Shown: piece after piece, positions 9,301 through 18,950 of the stretch
How the letters are laid out: every line of letters begins with the position of its first letter
Numbering within the stretch: the stretch's first letter is position 1
Source of the DNA: Bremia lactucae
Taxonomy: Eukaryota > Oomycota > Peronosporomycetes > Peronosporales > Peronosporaceae
Assembly: GCF_004359215.1 (NCBI RefSeq)
Contig: NC_090612.1
Span: 758,170-817,098 of the forward strand
DNA length: 58,929 nucleotides
Direction of reading: 5' to 3'
Translations under genes and position numbers: made by a program
The notes under the pieces: model-generated
Seen by the model: only the letters and a program-made list of their open reading frames with translations
Database searches by the model: none
What the model was told of the DNA's origin: nothing

Positions 9301-12300
9301 AAACATGTCATGATAACAGAGGCTAATACTGAAATTTGTCGGTCATATATTGAGGACCTACGCAAGAAGCAGTTTGGTGTTGGACTTAAGGTACAAGACG
9401 ATGTTACTACATCTGTGCTACTCAAACAACAGCAGCGCCTGGAGCGCGCCCTCAAGCGGCTCAGTGACGAGCTATACAGTGAGAGTACGCACTTTGTACT
9501 TGAGTTGCTACAAAATGCTGATGATAACACGTACGAAGAAATGGTGACTCCACGAGGAGAATTCTCTCTGACGGCCGATAATGAACTTATTTTTTACAAC
9601 AATGAGCAGGGTTTTTCTTACAGTAATATTCAAGCAATTTGTGATGTGGGCGCATCAACGAAGGCATTAGTAGATTCCGAGGCGAGTATTGGCAGAAAAG
9701 GGATTGGTTTTAAGAGTGTATTTAAGGTGTCGGATAACCCACAGATTCATTCGAATGGGTTTCATATCTGCTTTCACGCTAAGAGCTCTTCTTATGGCAA
9801 TGGTGTGGGATATATTCTGCCGCATTGGTTAGACGACAGAACCCAATGGAAGAAAAGACGTGGCACGACATTTGTATTGCCGTTAAGCACCTCGTCGATG
9901 CAAGGTGTGAAAGATATTTCTGCATCACTTTTTGCGCTGAAGCCGTCAGTTTTGCTCTTCCTTAGACGGATTCGAGATCTTCGACTTGTTGATATGGCTC
10001 AGAAACTCTCATTGAACTTTTATAAGAAGGAAGTGAAGCTTCAAAATGACTACCAACTCGTTCATTTGTTCTCGCGTGTGAGGAAGGGCGAGAACAGTGT
10101 GGATGTCGCACAGCAGCAGTGGATAATTGTAAAAAAGACACTCGATCCGCCTCAGATGTTTGCTTGTACGCCGTCAACAGAGATCGCTCTTGCGCTCCCT
10201 GTACGTCAAGGTGAAGACACGAATGATGATCGGCCTCCACTTCAACAGGTATTCTGCTATTTGCCGCTTCGATCTTACGGCTTACGCTTTGTTTTGCAAG
10301 GAGATTTCGAAATCCCTAGCTCCCGAGAAGCAATCACAAATGGCAGTGAATGGAACGCGTGGCTAATTTCTAACTTTCCAAGCCTCGTACGCGCTGCTGT
10401 GACGTGCTACATTTCAACTCTTCAAGCAAGCGAAATGATCGCTGGACCCTTGTACTTGCTTTCGCTCTTACCAGATGGAAACGAGGTGCAAGCCCCTTTT
10501 CGAAGCATCGTTCCAGAAGTTATGCGTCAGCTGCGTACTGTGAAGTGGCTACCTACACTTTCACCAAAAACTGAATTCTACATGCCAACAGAGCTGATTG
10601 ATTGCCTTAGTGTCACGAGTGGTGCTGGTGAAAATCCCTTCATCTTCTTTGAAGCACTGAGCGACGATGTGCTGTCAACATTTAACAAGCACTTCTTACA
10701 TCCTGCTCTATCTCAAAGTATGTCTGGATTAATAAAGAGTCAGCTGCAAATTGAGCACCTTCATGCATCCCATTTGATGCGACTGCTGTCGCTTTCAGCG
10801 GAAAAGAACGATGTCGACTGGACAGTAAGAATGCTATCACTTTTAGCGAAGCTTTGGCGAAAGGATCGGCACTCGGGCTTGTTACGCCAAGAGTTACGCT
10901 TGATTAAGTGTTTTCCACTAAAACAAGATGAAAGTGCAAACGGTATGTCTAGATGGATTTCTTTAGCTGGCGGGCATGACTCGGTTTTTTTATCTAACAT
11001 CCAGACCGGCAATAATGCAAGTCGTGAAGACTCAGACGCGCACTTTAGCGACCTTCGTATCCTGGATGGCAAAGTCACAGATGCCGCTAGCAAGAATTTG
11101 GAGCTGCGCGCATTTTTTCTAAATGACGTGGGTCTTCACGTAATGGAAGATCATGAGTTGATTCGTCATCATATTCTTCCAAAGATGACAGAACTTCATG
11201 ATTATAACCAGGCTAGTAACGCGAAAAAAGCCGACTTCGATGCAATGATTCAATACGGACGGTATCTAGCCTTTCATTTGGCTATGTGCAATAATTGCCC
11301 GCTACGTATGGACGTAAAATCTAGCATGGTTGTTGCAACCAGCTGTAGTCGCCTCGTTCGTGTTGACTGTCAAAACTTATTTGGAATCTTGCCTTCCACC
11401 TATTGTGAAGTGACCGATTTATTCGCATGGGTAAAGTTGAAAGGCGAAGCGCTTAATGAGTCGGGAAATTCTCTTTTGATCCTGACGGATAACTACTTTT
11501 CTAACAGTAGCAATTCGACGTTATCAAAAGATTTGGTGGATAAGCAGTGGCATTACTTGTTTGTGGAGACTTGTGACTTGCCGATCCTCGTCAATATTTC
11601 AAGCTTTGAAACAGATGTGCGCTCGCAAGCCGGAATGCGGCAATTGCTCACTTGGATTGAAGATGAGAAAGACGTCTCAGTAAAGCGTCGGATATCGATG
11701 CAACTAGCACAGTATTTGGATAAGCACTGGACTACCACCAAAGATGGGCCGGGCGCGAACGGCATTGTATCAACAGACGACAAGGACGCAGCATTGGATG
11801 TGTTTCGGAAATATTGTTGGTTGGAAGGATCTGATACAAAATTTCATCGTTCAATTGATCTTTGGTTGTCTACGGACGAGACTACTCGCTTGTTCGCGCC
11901 TGATATGGTTACATTTAGCTCGTTAATGTGGAGAAGCGATGATTTTTCTAAGCGTATACTTGGCATGAAGTCTGCTGCGACTGTCGCTGATGCACTTGCC
12001 GCGATATCAGCCATCGCAATGGACTCAAACTCGGTCCCATCGCCTAAAGTTGAACAAATAATCCGACTTTATATGTTTTTGTGGGAAGAAAGTCAAATAT
12101 CTGATGCAAATCGAGTCAACATTTTTGAAGAGTTTTCAAGGAAAGCGATGATCTTTGTTCCATCAAAGGAAAAGGCTCAGTGTTGCTTTATTCGCACTAT
12201 AAATGCTGTTTGGTCGGCAAGCATTCAAAAAGGAGAGTTGGTCGTGTTGGAGGCTCTTTATCCAATGTCTCTCAGCAACTTTTTCATTGAGGTTTGTGGC

Positions 12301-14460
12301 GTGCAGCGCAAGCCGTCCACGACCTTATTATGTAACATAATAAGCAGTCAGCAAGATCAGATCTGGACCAAGGGGGGCAACAGTAAGCAGCCTCATGACA
12401 TCAAAGTATGGAAAAAAACTATGCTTCCGCTTCTATGTGCGCTTGCAAGGAATTTTAAGAAGCGGTCATTAGCAAAAGGCGAGAAAAAAATTATTAAAAA
12501 GGCGCTTAAGTCAACTCTGTGGTTGCCAGTGCGGAGCCTAAGTGGACGTAATAGTGGTATTGTATTTTGTAGCTCACGGGACAAACCAGTTCGAGCAACA
12601 ACAGAGGACGAGCGCAAGCTTCAGACGCTGGCGTTGTCTCTCACGAAAAAAGCTGCAGAATCTGGTGGTGGATCTTATAAGGGCGAAGATATGAGAGGCG
12701 AGGACGACATTCATTTAATTCAATATGATTTAATTGCGGAAAATACTGATTTTAACCCTCTGCTGAGTCTCATGAAGGTTTCAACTTTGTCTTCACATCT
12801 GAAGGACCATGCAGATTTATGGGGCAAATTAATCGCTCGCTTGACGAAGTTTTTTCAGCCCGATTATAACAAATACCGAAAGAAACTATTGAAAATTAGT
12901 CAGCTTTTAGTCAAATTGTGGGCAAAAGCATTTTCTATGACAAGCATAGAAGAGAGGTCTGAATTCCAAGCAGTAATGCAGTATTTGATGCTTTTTCCAA
13001 CGATTGGCGAAAGTCTTCAGTGGGTTTCAGGCAACGGCATGTACATAAATGATCAAACGGAGTTGTCAAAAGAAGTTCTGGAACATTCAGGACAAAGTCA
13101 ACGACTCCAAATTCTTGGACTGTTCCCATTGAGCTACTTTGTGATTGACATGGCAAGCAGAGATGGGAATAATGAAGCGTCTTTGGTGCAAACGTTCCTC
13201 ATGCAATGTTTCGGCATGAAGTCATTAAAAGCGCACTTGCAGTGCGAGGTCAGTGTGCTTAGCACGCAGCAACCTGCAAGCGACGCGTTTCACGAGAAAA
13301 TTTACATCGCGTTTTCATTAGCGCAACGATTTTTGTTTCACCAATATCGGCATTTGTATGATCAGCTGCCGCATGACTCGATCGCGAATTTAGCATCTGA
13401 ATTTCACTGTGTGCTGGTTGATGGTCATGATGGTTTCCAGGTCGTCTATCGAGTTAAAAATTCATTCTGTCTCCGGCGTGGTGCTGATATGCTCTCTCGC
13501 TGCTTTCTTGATGTTTGTAATCGCACATTGTACTTGCAGCGTGTGACGGGAGACGAAGAAGCTCGTGCCCTCTCGTTGGTGCTGATGGAGCTATCTCGAA
13601 AACTTTTTGGCGCGCAGGTAGCTCCTAGCGTCGCAAATTTGTTGTATCTTGGCTTATTGCAGCCGAGCGCGCTTTCAAGAGAGCAATGGTTACTAGAGAC
13701 TCAATCTTTGCCTCCGCTTCCAAACTGCGAAGCTCGTAGATTGTGGACTTCCAAAGTTCAAATCAACGATGATTCTTCTTTGGAAAGGGCTAATTACAAG
13801 CGCGCATTAAAAGACATGGAAGATGGCGAGATTGGTGACCATGAGGCTCTGGTACAGGTCTCGGATTACGGAAGAAAGACTCAAGCACTTGGCGAGTTTG
13901 CACAATCTTCACGCCAGACTGCAAGTTTCTGCAAAATCTATGACGATCATGGGCATCACGATAGGCACACGCATATACCACCAAACTTACCATATAATAT
14001 ATATGGAGGCGCTGATAGACTGTACCATTTACCGTTATCTGAACTAAGAACGCACTCTCTGTCACTTTCGAACACGATGACTAAAGAGGAGCGAAAGGGT
14101 ATTGGACGCTGGGGCGAAGAGTATGTTTTCAACCAGCTAAAGCAACAACATGCTGAGAGCGAAGTGACTGTCGAATGGTTAAATGAAAAGGAAGAGTCCG
14201 GCCTTCCGTACGACCTCATGCTGTCACGCGCAAAGACAATATTGGAATACATCGAAGTAAAGTCGACACGTACCATGGAGAAGGGTTTATTTGAGATAAG
14301 TTTAAACGAGCTGAACGAGGCTACCATTCACGGCTCCACATATTGTATCTACAGAGTTTTTAATGCTGGCAATTCCGCGCTATGCCGCGTGATCCGCCTT
14401 GAAAATCCCGTTTTGCTACTGCGTCAGCACAAAATCCAGCTAGCTCTTGTTATGCAGTAA
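6301..14460 (+). CDS. Giant NO VEIN/sacsin-like protein: HSP90-type ATPase plus C-terminal DUF3883
   Basis: 2719 aa as one continuous frame, 2699 if the probable 60-nt intron at 6545-6604 is removed. Numbering here is for the unspliced frame. Residues about 1040-1190 form a GHKL/HSP90-type ATP-binding domain as in sacsin and plant NO VEIN: N-box ELLQNADDN at 1068-1076, then DVGASTK, and the glycine loop IGRKGIGFKSVF. The last ~120 residues are DUF3883 (GRWGEEYVFNQL, SGLPYDL, YIEVKST), a PD-(D/E)xK-like fold with D...E-V-K in place. A cysteine cluster lies at 441-460. The family has been linked to chaperone, trafficking or developmental roles in plants; the function in oomycetes is not known to me. 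It is convergent with CSN3, 67 bp away. No early frameshift is seen, so I consider it intact. Confidence 0.88.
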   Translation: MREGRGNWQRFQLQHHGQIHASESSQRRLTLASSHRSSFSAQVQKDVVAFIETFRANHSDPSAPPNALTLDIVVHAICDHFRKLSPPYFLIKFTYWYHICVDVNSFEELMGMSALQLPALRQLHTVNQRLWTFITCYVQSRRINTLFECHQAFLQQEGLRFFHELKLGNSFLHTEAVQNLYFSPRVMYPIATRDVLACLRQYGDMLSQDAFRPLSHVDLHEFLQYIAQHYRQSSAQAMGIFIDSSGFGIYVGMLRRIANYEMKELKTLEQQFQSEVAERMFRLSKEKFSAENRKRALDEMLRQTNNQTEKNDTNYRRCEDTKSSVQSLSLDMLNRVTEIDVYLDNVLHRKAAANTKISEQYRRSISSQEIAETDSKLRNQLTQFLMSSLKSKHHSRLKVVTWVMCSILAKTYALLLSDDKLPVKDETDSEKVVTESEKEECECCCVGKNSCTCSCYCKCHIESSDEENEHDDGKIANLVEKDVVTKMTKNLDTLPVSPADPFAATYKKLNKSVNLAMRDIKTEVDCFLNAQRSNNHPDTAKSVLLILSSLEKHLVGKFEAKTKSTTWAGRRSILQLLPELLDDADNKDDDSASKWFLSLLQSDQLRGTCVDFINTRTENVTEDMLKFVLECRATINLSASLSSLSNKKQLQWIADRLSVRFAKDLSQGNSFLEVENMVKMLDQETRSEESSVVKDIGTLDLQYDGDQGSGKDTTGEFKQVLTEQALGKLCNCPYIVDVSLYMNWQELYAPLCGPLLSFIRVHEMILLDHAPSNSLLFVCCLNGTILRLNEKSTPSDLELLFRQAVRMEGQVAASQVATHLVSMVVTCKGFANFPKQLVQAHLRAFFTRYAGDEDFRKHFMLDVLVEVPVEFADFVMLLLLDAVGHADNSNFADQIWKACRSDAERKVLLYHSKRSLLSLYNIQSDQWCGAREALIAALPSPATNTCVDTNCERLEAAETSAPSIDAIEIEKVVDNSSVVYAEFEASDMPTLACESTHQEAKHVMITEANTEICRSYIEDLRKKQFGVGLKVQDDVTTSVLLKQQQRLERALKRLSDELYSESTHFVLELLQNADDNTYEEMVTPRGEFSLTADNELIFYNNEQGFSYSNIQAICDVGASTKALVDSEASIGRKGIGFKSVFKVSDNPQIHSNGFHICFHAKSSSYGNGVGYILPHWLDDRTQWKKRRGTTFVLPLSTSSMQGVKDISASLFALKPSVLLFLRRIRDLRLVDMAQKLSLNFYKKEVKLQNDYQLVHLFSRVRKGENSVDVAQQQWIIVKKTLDPPQMFACTPSTEIALALPVRQGEDTNDDRPPLQQVFCYLPLRSYGLRFVLQGDFEIPSSREAITNGSEWNAWLISNFPSLVRAAVTCYISTLQASEMIAGPLYLLSLLPDGNEVQAPFRSIVPEVMRQLRTVKWLPTLSPKTEFYMPTELIDCLSVTSGAGENPFIFFEALSDDVLSTFNKHFLHPALSQSMSGLIKSQLQIEHLHASHLMRLLSLSAEKNDVDWTVRMLSLLAKLWRKDRHSGLLRQELRLIKCFPLKQDESANGMSRWISLAGGHDSVFLSNIQTGNNASREDSDAHFSDLRILDGKVTDAASKNLELRAFFLNDVGLHVMEDHELIRHHILPKMTELHDYNQASNAKKADFDAMIQYGRYLAFHLAMCNNCPLRMDVKSSMVVATSCSRLVRVDCQNLFGILPSTYCEVTDLFAWVKLKGEALNESGNSLLILTDNYFSNSSNSTLSKDLVDKQWHYLFVETCDLPILVNISSFETDVRSQAGMRQLLTWIEDEKDVSVKRRISMQLAQYLDKHWTTTKDGPGANGIVSTDDKDAALDVFRKYCWLEGSDTKFHRSIDLWLSTDETTRLFAPDMVTFSSLMWRSDDFSKRILGMKSAATVADALAAISAIAMDSNSVPSPKVEQIIRLYMFLWEESQISDANRVNIFEEFSRKAMIFVPSKEKAQCCFIRTINAVWSASIQKGELVVLEALYPMSLSNFFIEVCGVQRKPSTTLLCNIISSQQDQIWTKGGNSKQPHDIKVWKKTMLPLLCALARNFKKRSLAKGEKKIIKKALKSTLWLPVRSLSGRNSGIVFCSSRDKPVRATTEDERKLQTLALSLTKKAAESGGGSYKGEDMRGEDDIHLIQYDLIAENTDFNPLLSLMKVSTLSSHLKDHADLWGKLIARLTKFFQPDYNKYRKKLLKISQLLVKLWAKAFSMTSIEERSEFQAVMQYLMLFPTIGESLQWVSGNGMYINDQTELSKEVLEHSGQSQRLQILGLFPLSYFVIDMASRDGNNEASLVQTFLMQCFGMKSLKAHLQCEVSVLSTQQPASDAFHEKIYIAFSLAQRFLFHQYRHLYDQLPHDSIANLASEFHCVLVDGHDGFQVVYRVKNSFCLRRGADMLSRCFLDVCNRTLYLQRVTGDEEARALSLVLMELSRKLFGAQVAPSVANLLYLGLLQPSALSREQWLLETQSLPPLPNCEARRLWTSKVQINDDSSLERANYKRALKDMEDGEIGDHEALVQVSDYGRKTQALGEFAQSSRQTASFCKIYDDHGHHDRHTHIPPNLPYNIYGGADRLYHLPLSELRTHSLSLSNTMTKEERKGIGRWGEEYVFNQLKQQHAESEVTVEWLNEKEESGLPYDLMLSRAKTILEYIEVKSTRTMEKGLFEISLNELNEATIHGSTYCIYRVFNAGNSALCRVIRLENPVLLLRQHKIQLALVMQ
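6545..6604 (+). other. Probable intron inside the NO VEIN-like gene
   Basis: A 60-nt segment begins GTAAGC and ends with TGTAG. It is A/T-rich with a T-rich middle, and its translation (hydrophobic, aromatic-rich, starting RKLSPPYF) does not resemble the flanking protein. Because 60 is divisible by three and contains no stop, the ORF reads through it. Splicing would give DHFHVNSFEELMG. The size matches the introns of CSN3 and the RING ligase next door. Confidence 0.6.
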
Positions 14461-14527
14461 GAAAACTATTGCTATCATAAACGCGTGTAAATTCTTTAGC
14501 CACAATGCTACCAAGATTCATTTGTCA

Positions 14528-16009
14528 TTATTCCACTGTATCCATGCCACAAGCTCCATCAAGGAGAGTATGTTCTTCACTCTGCTGGTTATGCATATTA
14601 CTCCTAGAGCGCCGATCCTTATCCTTCTGCATACGCGACTGAAATTTCGCACTTGTTACTAGCTCAACGTCCATGTAGCGCAGTTGAGAAGCAACCATCA
14701 CGAGTTTTTCCATTTCCTTTTGCAACTTCAGAGTCGCCTCACCCCGCACGTCTTCACAACAATTTTCGCTGTCTTCATCTTCAAGCACAAAGCGCGCCAT
14801 GGCTTTCTGCTTATCGATGATAGCATCCATCTGACCAGTAGAGATCAGATGAAGCAGCAATTTCTCGGCAGCATGAGCGTCACTGTTTACAATACCAGCT
14901 ACCATCGCGATCTGCGTCAGTTCAATCGTAGCGTACGTACGCTTCAATTGAAGCAGTTTTTGCTGCTTAAACGCCTGTACAACCTGCTTCACGAGACCTA
15001 AGTTGTTTTCCTGAACAAACAGCTCATTCTTCTTCGTCACAACTTTCTGCAAAGCAGTTAAATCTTTATCGATGACAAATGCATTGACCAATTCAGTATA
15101 TACTGGACAGTGGTTTTCGACGTGACGAACAACCACAAATGGTGTGTACTTGGGCAACATTGCCCTTTCCCCCTTTGAAATAAGCGTCACTAGTAATAGC
15201 TTCTTGTACGCCTCAATCACGAAGGCACTGAGCGTTACTGCCGGTGCAGTGACAGCAAGCTGAAAGAAATTTAATGCGTCTTGATATCGCTTTTCCCCGA
15301 GAAACAATAACCCTCCATAGTATGCGTAGCCTAAGAAATCGACACTGGTGACGAGCTGCAATTGCGAGTGGATCTCCACAATTGTCCTGAAAACAACAAA
15401 TTCGTCGTTAGAAATGTTCGTTTGGCTCTGAGATTAAAAAAAAATGTTGCCATACTGGTCTAAAATTTCCATTGCGGCAAAATAACACTTCGAATGGAGG
15501 CATAAATAAAGGAATTGTGCGTGCAGCGGCGTGAGGACGGCCTTTTCTTGTTCGTGGTAGCGCAGCAAAAAGCTCCTAAGAGGAAAAATGGCTTTGATAC
15601 TTTGCTGCATGTCCATCGCCTGACGTGCGTACTCCTCGCAGAGCACGCTGAGTTTCTTAAGTTCCTTGGAAGCTACAGTTGCGGAGATTTGGTACAGTAA
15701 TTGCCCCGTTTGTTGCAGCAACTTGGCACGTGCTACAGCCAAATTCTGCTGAGGACGCGCATGCTCAAGTTTATATGCTTTGGCAGACAACAATAACAGG
15801 AAGCTCAGTGACAGATCAGCGAGCGGCTTGTGGTCTAGCACTTGATCCAGTTGGGCGATGGAAGACGCCCGCACCGCCATCGTAAGCTCCTCTCCACTCA
15901 GCGCCTGCGCTAGCATTGAGTCTGCGGTTTGACGGGTCCTTTCGCTATCATTTACACCTTGTTGAGGCGTTAAAAGCGACAGAATTGGATACAACGGACC
16001 CCACTCCAT
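14528..16009 (-). CDS. CSN3: COP9 signalosome complex subunit 3
   Basis: Two exons on the minus strand: 16009-15456 and 15386-14528, with a 69-nt intron (15455-15387, GTATGG...TTCAG). Splicing joins Gln-Thr across the junction in frame and gives 470 aa, slightly longer than animal CSN3 (about 420). Family matches seen: YAYYGGLLFLGEKRYQDAL, FVIEAYKKLLLVTLI, LPKYT, NNLGLVKQ and the PCI-domain region LTQIAMVAGI. The C-terminal winged-helix part is followed by a short acidic/basic tail. The COP9 signalosome removes NEDD8 from cullins and so tunes cullin-RING ubiquitin ligases; CSN3 is a PCI scaffold subunit. It is divergent from an RGLG-type RING ligase over 277 bp and convergent with the NO VEIN-like gene. 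An additional 5' exon is possible but not needed. Confidence 0.9.
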
Positions 16010-16286
16010 TTGGTCGGTAGCTCTGGCAAATTAATCTGATACGTTCTTTTCTTATGTGTTGCAATCAAGCACAATTTAAGCATATGAGGGAGCTGGAACC
16101 TTTTTTCAGTGTCGTAATATCTAAGCGAAGAAAAATATATTGAGATTAAAACGATAAAGTGAAGAATGAGATGGTAAAACATCTTGTCGAAGTAGTAATA
16201 AGAAAGTCTTCGACGAATTAGTACTAAATGTGGTACTGAATTCCCTTCGGTGATCAATCTCATGAAACTCATTACATCAAGGCAAG
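16010..16286. promoter_or_regulatory. Shared divergent promoter of CSN3 and the RING ligase
   Basis: The 277 bp between the two ATGs must hold both promoters and 5' leaders. It is A/T-rich in the middle (16120-16220). CTCATTACATCA at 16268-16279, 14 bp before the ligase ATG, partly resembles the oomycete initiator. No TATA box is convincing. Confidence 0.5.
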
Positions 16287-17728
16287 ATGGGTAACGACCT
16301 TACTAAATTAAAGCGGCAACAGCCGCGAGCGCTGAACTACGAGCCGCAGAATGGCCCAATCCCCGCATCAGACGCCCTCATGCAGATAATCCCAGACCAG
16401 TTTACTTCGCTGTCTGAAGTAACGCAAGCGCTGAGACGCAGTGGGCTGGGGAGCTGCAACCTCATCGTCGGCATCGACTGTGCGTCGACGATACAGCAAA
16501 CGATTTACGTGATCTTATAGCTTAAGTAACAGTATGTTTTATTGGAATGACAGGCACAAAGTCTAATGATTGGAGCGGTAAACGCACGTTTGGTGGTCGA
16601 TGCCTTCATGAAGTTGACGATGTGAGTGCGCGCAATCCATACGAGGACGTCATCGAGACCATTGGACGAACGTTGCAAGACTTTGGTGAGTCCGGGATCT
16701 AAATTTGAAAACTTGTTGAAATTAAATTCGTCTTTTGCTTGAATTGTGTAGACGAAGACAATGTCATTCCAGTCTACGGCTTTGGCGACGAGCTGACGTG
16801 CGACCGCGCGGTTTTTACCTTTTCTAACCAAGGCCAGGATGGATTACCGCTGGAAACCATCCGCTCGCGCTACCGAGAAGTCGTGCACAATGTAGTCATG
16901 GCGGGTCCTACGTCCTTTGCGCCCATTATAAACGAAGCTGTAAACATCGTCAATCGTTCGGGGAATTTTCATATCCTTGTCATCATTGCTGATGGACAAG
17001 TGACTCGCTCGGTGGATATTCCACCCCATGCTGTAAGTAAGAATGAAAAGGAGACCATTGATGCTATCACATTCGCCAGCAACTTTCCTCTTAGCATCGT
17101 CATGGTGGGGGTGGGCGACGGCCCATGGGATTCCATGATCTACTTTGACAATCATCTGTTGCACCGAAAGTTTGACAACTTTCAATTTGTAGAGTATCAC
17201 AAGATTACGTCGCAATTTAGCGACCCGCAGATGAAAGAAACGCAATTTGCTCTTCAAACGTTGATGGAGGTCCCTGGTCAATATCAAAAGATCAAGTCGA
17301 TGAACTACTTGGATCGCGGATCGCACCGAGCTCGAGCCGATCTTCCACGTGTTGAAGTGTTTCCACCACCACAATCTATCGGATTAGTCCACCACAACAG
17401 CAATCATCATGTTCAGCGGCAGGCCCAGGCGCGTAACGCGGTCATTTCAACTTCATCGGTGCAACCCGACCAGGCAAAACCACGATCGATGTCGCGAAAA
17501 GACACTTCTCATACATCAACAGGCCTCACGCCGCAGCATCGCTCATTACGAGCTCAAGATGAACTGAAAAGGCTTCAAGAATCGTTGTTGTGTTCAATTT
17601 GCGAAGAGAGGAAAAAAGACGCGGTGTTTCAATGTGGCCACGAGACGTGTCAAAAGTGTGCTGATTTCCTTTCGCACTGTCCTCTCTGTCGGCAACAAAT
17701 ACAGCTGCGCATTCAGCGGTTTGGCTAA
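16287..17728 (+). CDS. RGLG-type copine (vWA) / RING E3 ubiquitin ligase
   Basis: Three exons: 16287-16479, 16554-16685 and 16752-17728, with introns of 74 and 66 nt (GTGCGT...ACAG; GTGAGT...TGTAG). Splicing restores GIDCTKSNDWSGKR and then LQDFDEDNVIPVYGFGD, the continuous copine-like vWA motif, and gives 433 aa. The vWA region spans about residues 57-300 (VYGFGDELT, GPTSFAPII, LVIIADGQVT, IVMVGVGDGPW). A low-complexity Ser/Gln/His linker follows. The C-terminus is a C3HC4 RING (CSICEERKKDAVFQCGHETC, then CPLC). The N-terminus MGND could be N-myristoylated after Met removal, as reported for plant RGLG proteins. It would transfer ubiquitin at membranes. The last Cys pair sits 10 residues before the stop, as is usual in this family. 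Confidence 0.9.
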
Positions 17729-17978
17729 CCCCGTAGTGTTTTTAAGAAAGTTTGCATTTTTGAGCTTCTCAAATCAATTTATTTTGAAAGGAATTCTAAA
17801 AAGTAAGTGTCTATCGCAGTCGCCAAAGGTGAAAAAGGCGAAAGCATGTCATGTAACAAAATATCCATGGGACTTCACGAATTATGCCGCAGCCGCTTCC
17901 GATGGCAACCGCGTTGCAATTCGTCGTTCCCTCTATAGATGCCCCTGCCGTAAGCCTTTGGCCCTCAGCGGTCATCCT

Positions 17979-18950
17979 TTAATGCAGCATCGAGTCGCGC
18001 TTCGCACCATGGCGAATGCACACACCGTTTCGCACGGCCCCCTTGCTGCATCCCTCGGTCTGGCATCGCTTGCCGCCGCCATGCGAAACGCACAAAGTGC
18101 CTCCTACGGCACTCTTCGAGCAACCTTCGACCTGACAGCGCTTGCCGCCCCCGTGCGCAATACACAGTCCTCCCAACAGCGCGGTCTTGGTGCACTCGGG
18201 CATCTTGCATTTCCGACCGCCACCGTGGGCCGAGCAAAAGCCGCCGACCAGCGCAGACTTGGTACAGCCCGCCTCGCTGCATCGCTTTCCTCCGCCATGC
18301 GAGATGCAAAGACCGCCTTGCTTGGCGCTCTTACTGCACTCGGGGAATGCACATCGCCTGCCGCCACCATGCGAGATACAAAAGCCGCCCGTCTTGGCGC
18401 TTTTGGAGCAGCTTTCAGCGCGACAGAAGCGACTTTGCTTGTGATACTTGCAGTACGTACCGTTCGGACCGCGGATGGTGCGGTAGCAGTCGGATTTGGC
18501 GCACACCGTGTTGAGCATGGACGATAGGTCAAAGACACCACGTGAACTGCCGCCAGTGCTGCTGCTGCTGTCGTCGTCGTCCATTTGCTCACACTGCTTC
18601 ACTTCCCCGTTAATAATGAAGCTTAGACTCATGGCTGCGATTCCGCTGACTGCTTCACCTTCTCCATCCTCGGAGCTATGAAACAATGAGACCACTGGGC
18701 TGTTGCTAGGGTTGCTGCGGTCGACACTTTCATCGTCATCGCTCGACTCAAAGTGTCCGCTTGCCATAGCATGCACCATGGGCTGTTTGGCCGCCCCCCG
18801 ACCTGCGTGAGCCAGGGTCTTGGTCAGCGGCGAGTGCAAGTGCTCAAGGTATGGAAACACACTGTGACGAGAAGTGGATGGTGACACTGGAATAGCTTGC
18901 TGGTAGATGGGGTGGTCGATAATAAATGAAGTGATCGTACTGGCGTTCAT
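17979..18950 (-). CDS. WRKY19-like protein with seven C-x4-C-x9-C-x2-H fingers
   Basis: 323 aa. The N-terminal 145 residues are Ser/Asp/Glu-rich and probably disordered (ESSDDDESVD, MDDDDSSSSTGGSS). From residue 150 to 314 come seven small zinc-finger-like units spaced 24 residues apart, each C-x4-C-x9-C-x2-H followed by GGG-(K/R)-(K/R); the first has an x11 spacing. This array is what databases call WRKY19-like in oomycetes, although no WRKY domain is present. The repeats were probably amplified in tandem. A nucleic-acid or protein-binding role is inferred. The long plus-strand frame at 17634-18527 is a shadow of the repeats. Convergent with the RING ligase. Confidence 0.85.
   Translation of the reverse strand: MNASTITSFIIDHPIYQQAIPVSPSTSRHSVFPYLEHLHSPLTKTLAHAGRGAAKQPMVHAMASGHFESSDDDESVDRSNPSNSPVVSLFHSSEDGEGEAVSGIAAMSLSFIINGEVKQCEQMDDDDSSSSTGGSSRGVFDLSSMLNTVCAKSDCYRTIRGPNGTYCKYHKQSRFCRAESCSKSAKTGGFCISHGGGRRCAFPECSKSAKQGGLCISHGGGKRCSEAGCTKSALVGGFCSAHGGGRKCKMPECTKTALLGGLCIAHGGGKRCQVEGCSKSAVGGTLCVSHGGGKRCQTEGCSKGAVRNGVCIRHGAKRDSMLH

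Noticed and set aside
16505..17374. Minus-strand frames over the RING ligase
   Set aside because: They cross two introns and oppose conserved vWA sequence.
17634..18527. 297-codon plus-strand frame
   Set aside because: It is the complement of the finger repeats at 17979-18950; its repetitive Ala/Leu-rich product is a shadow of the GGGK-C pattern, and it begins inside the RING exon.
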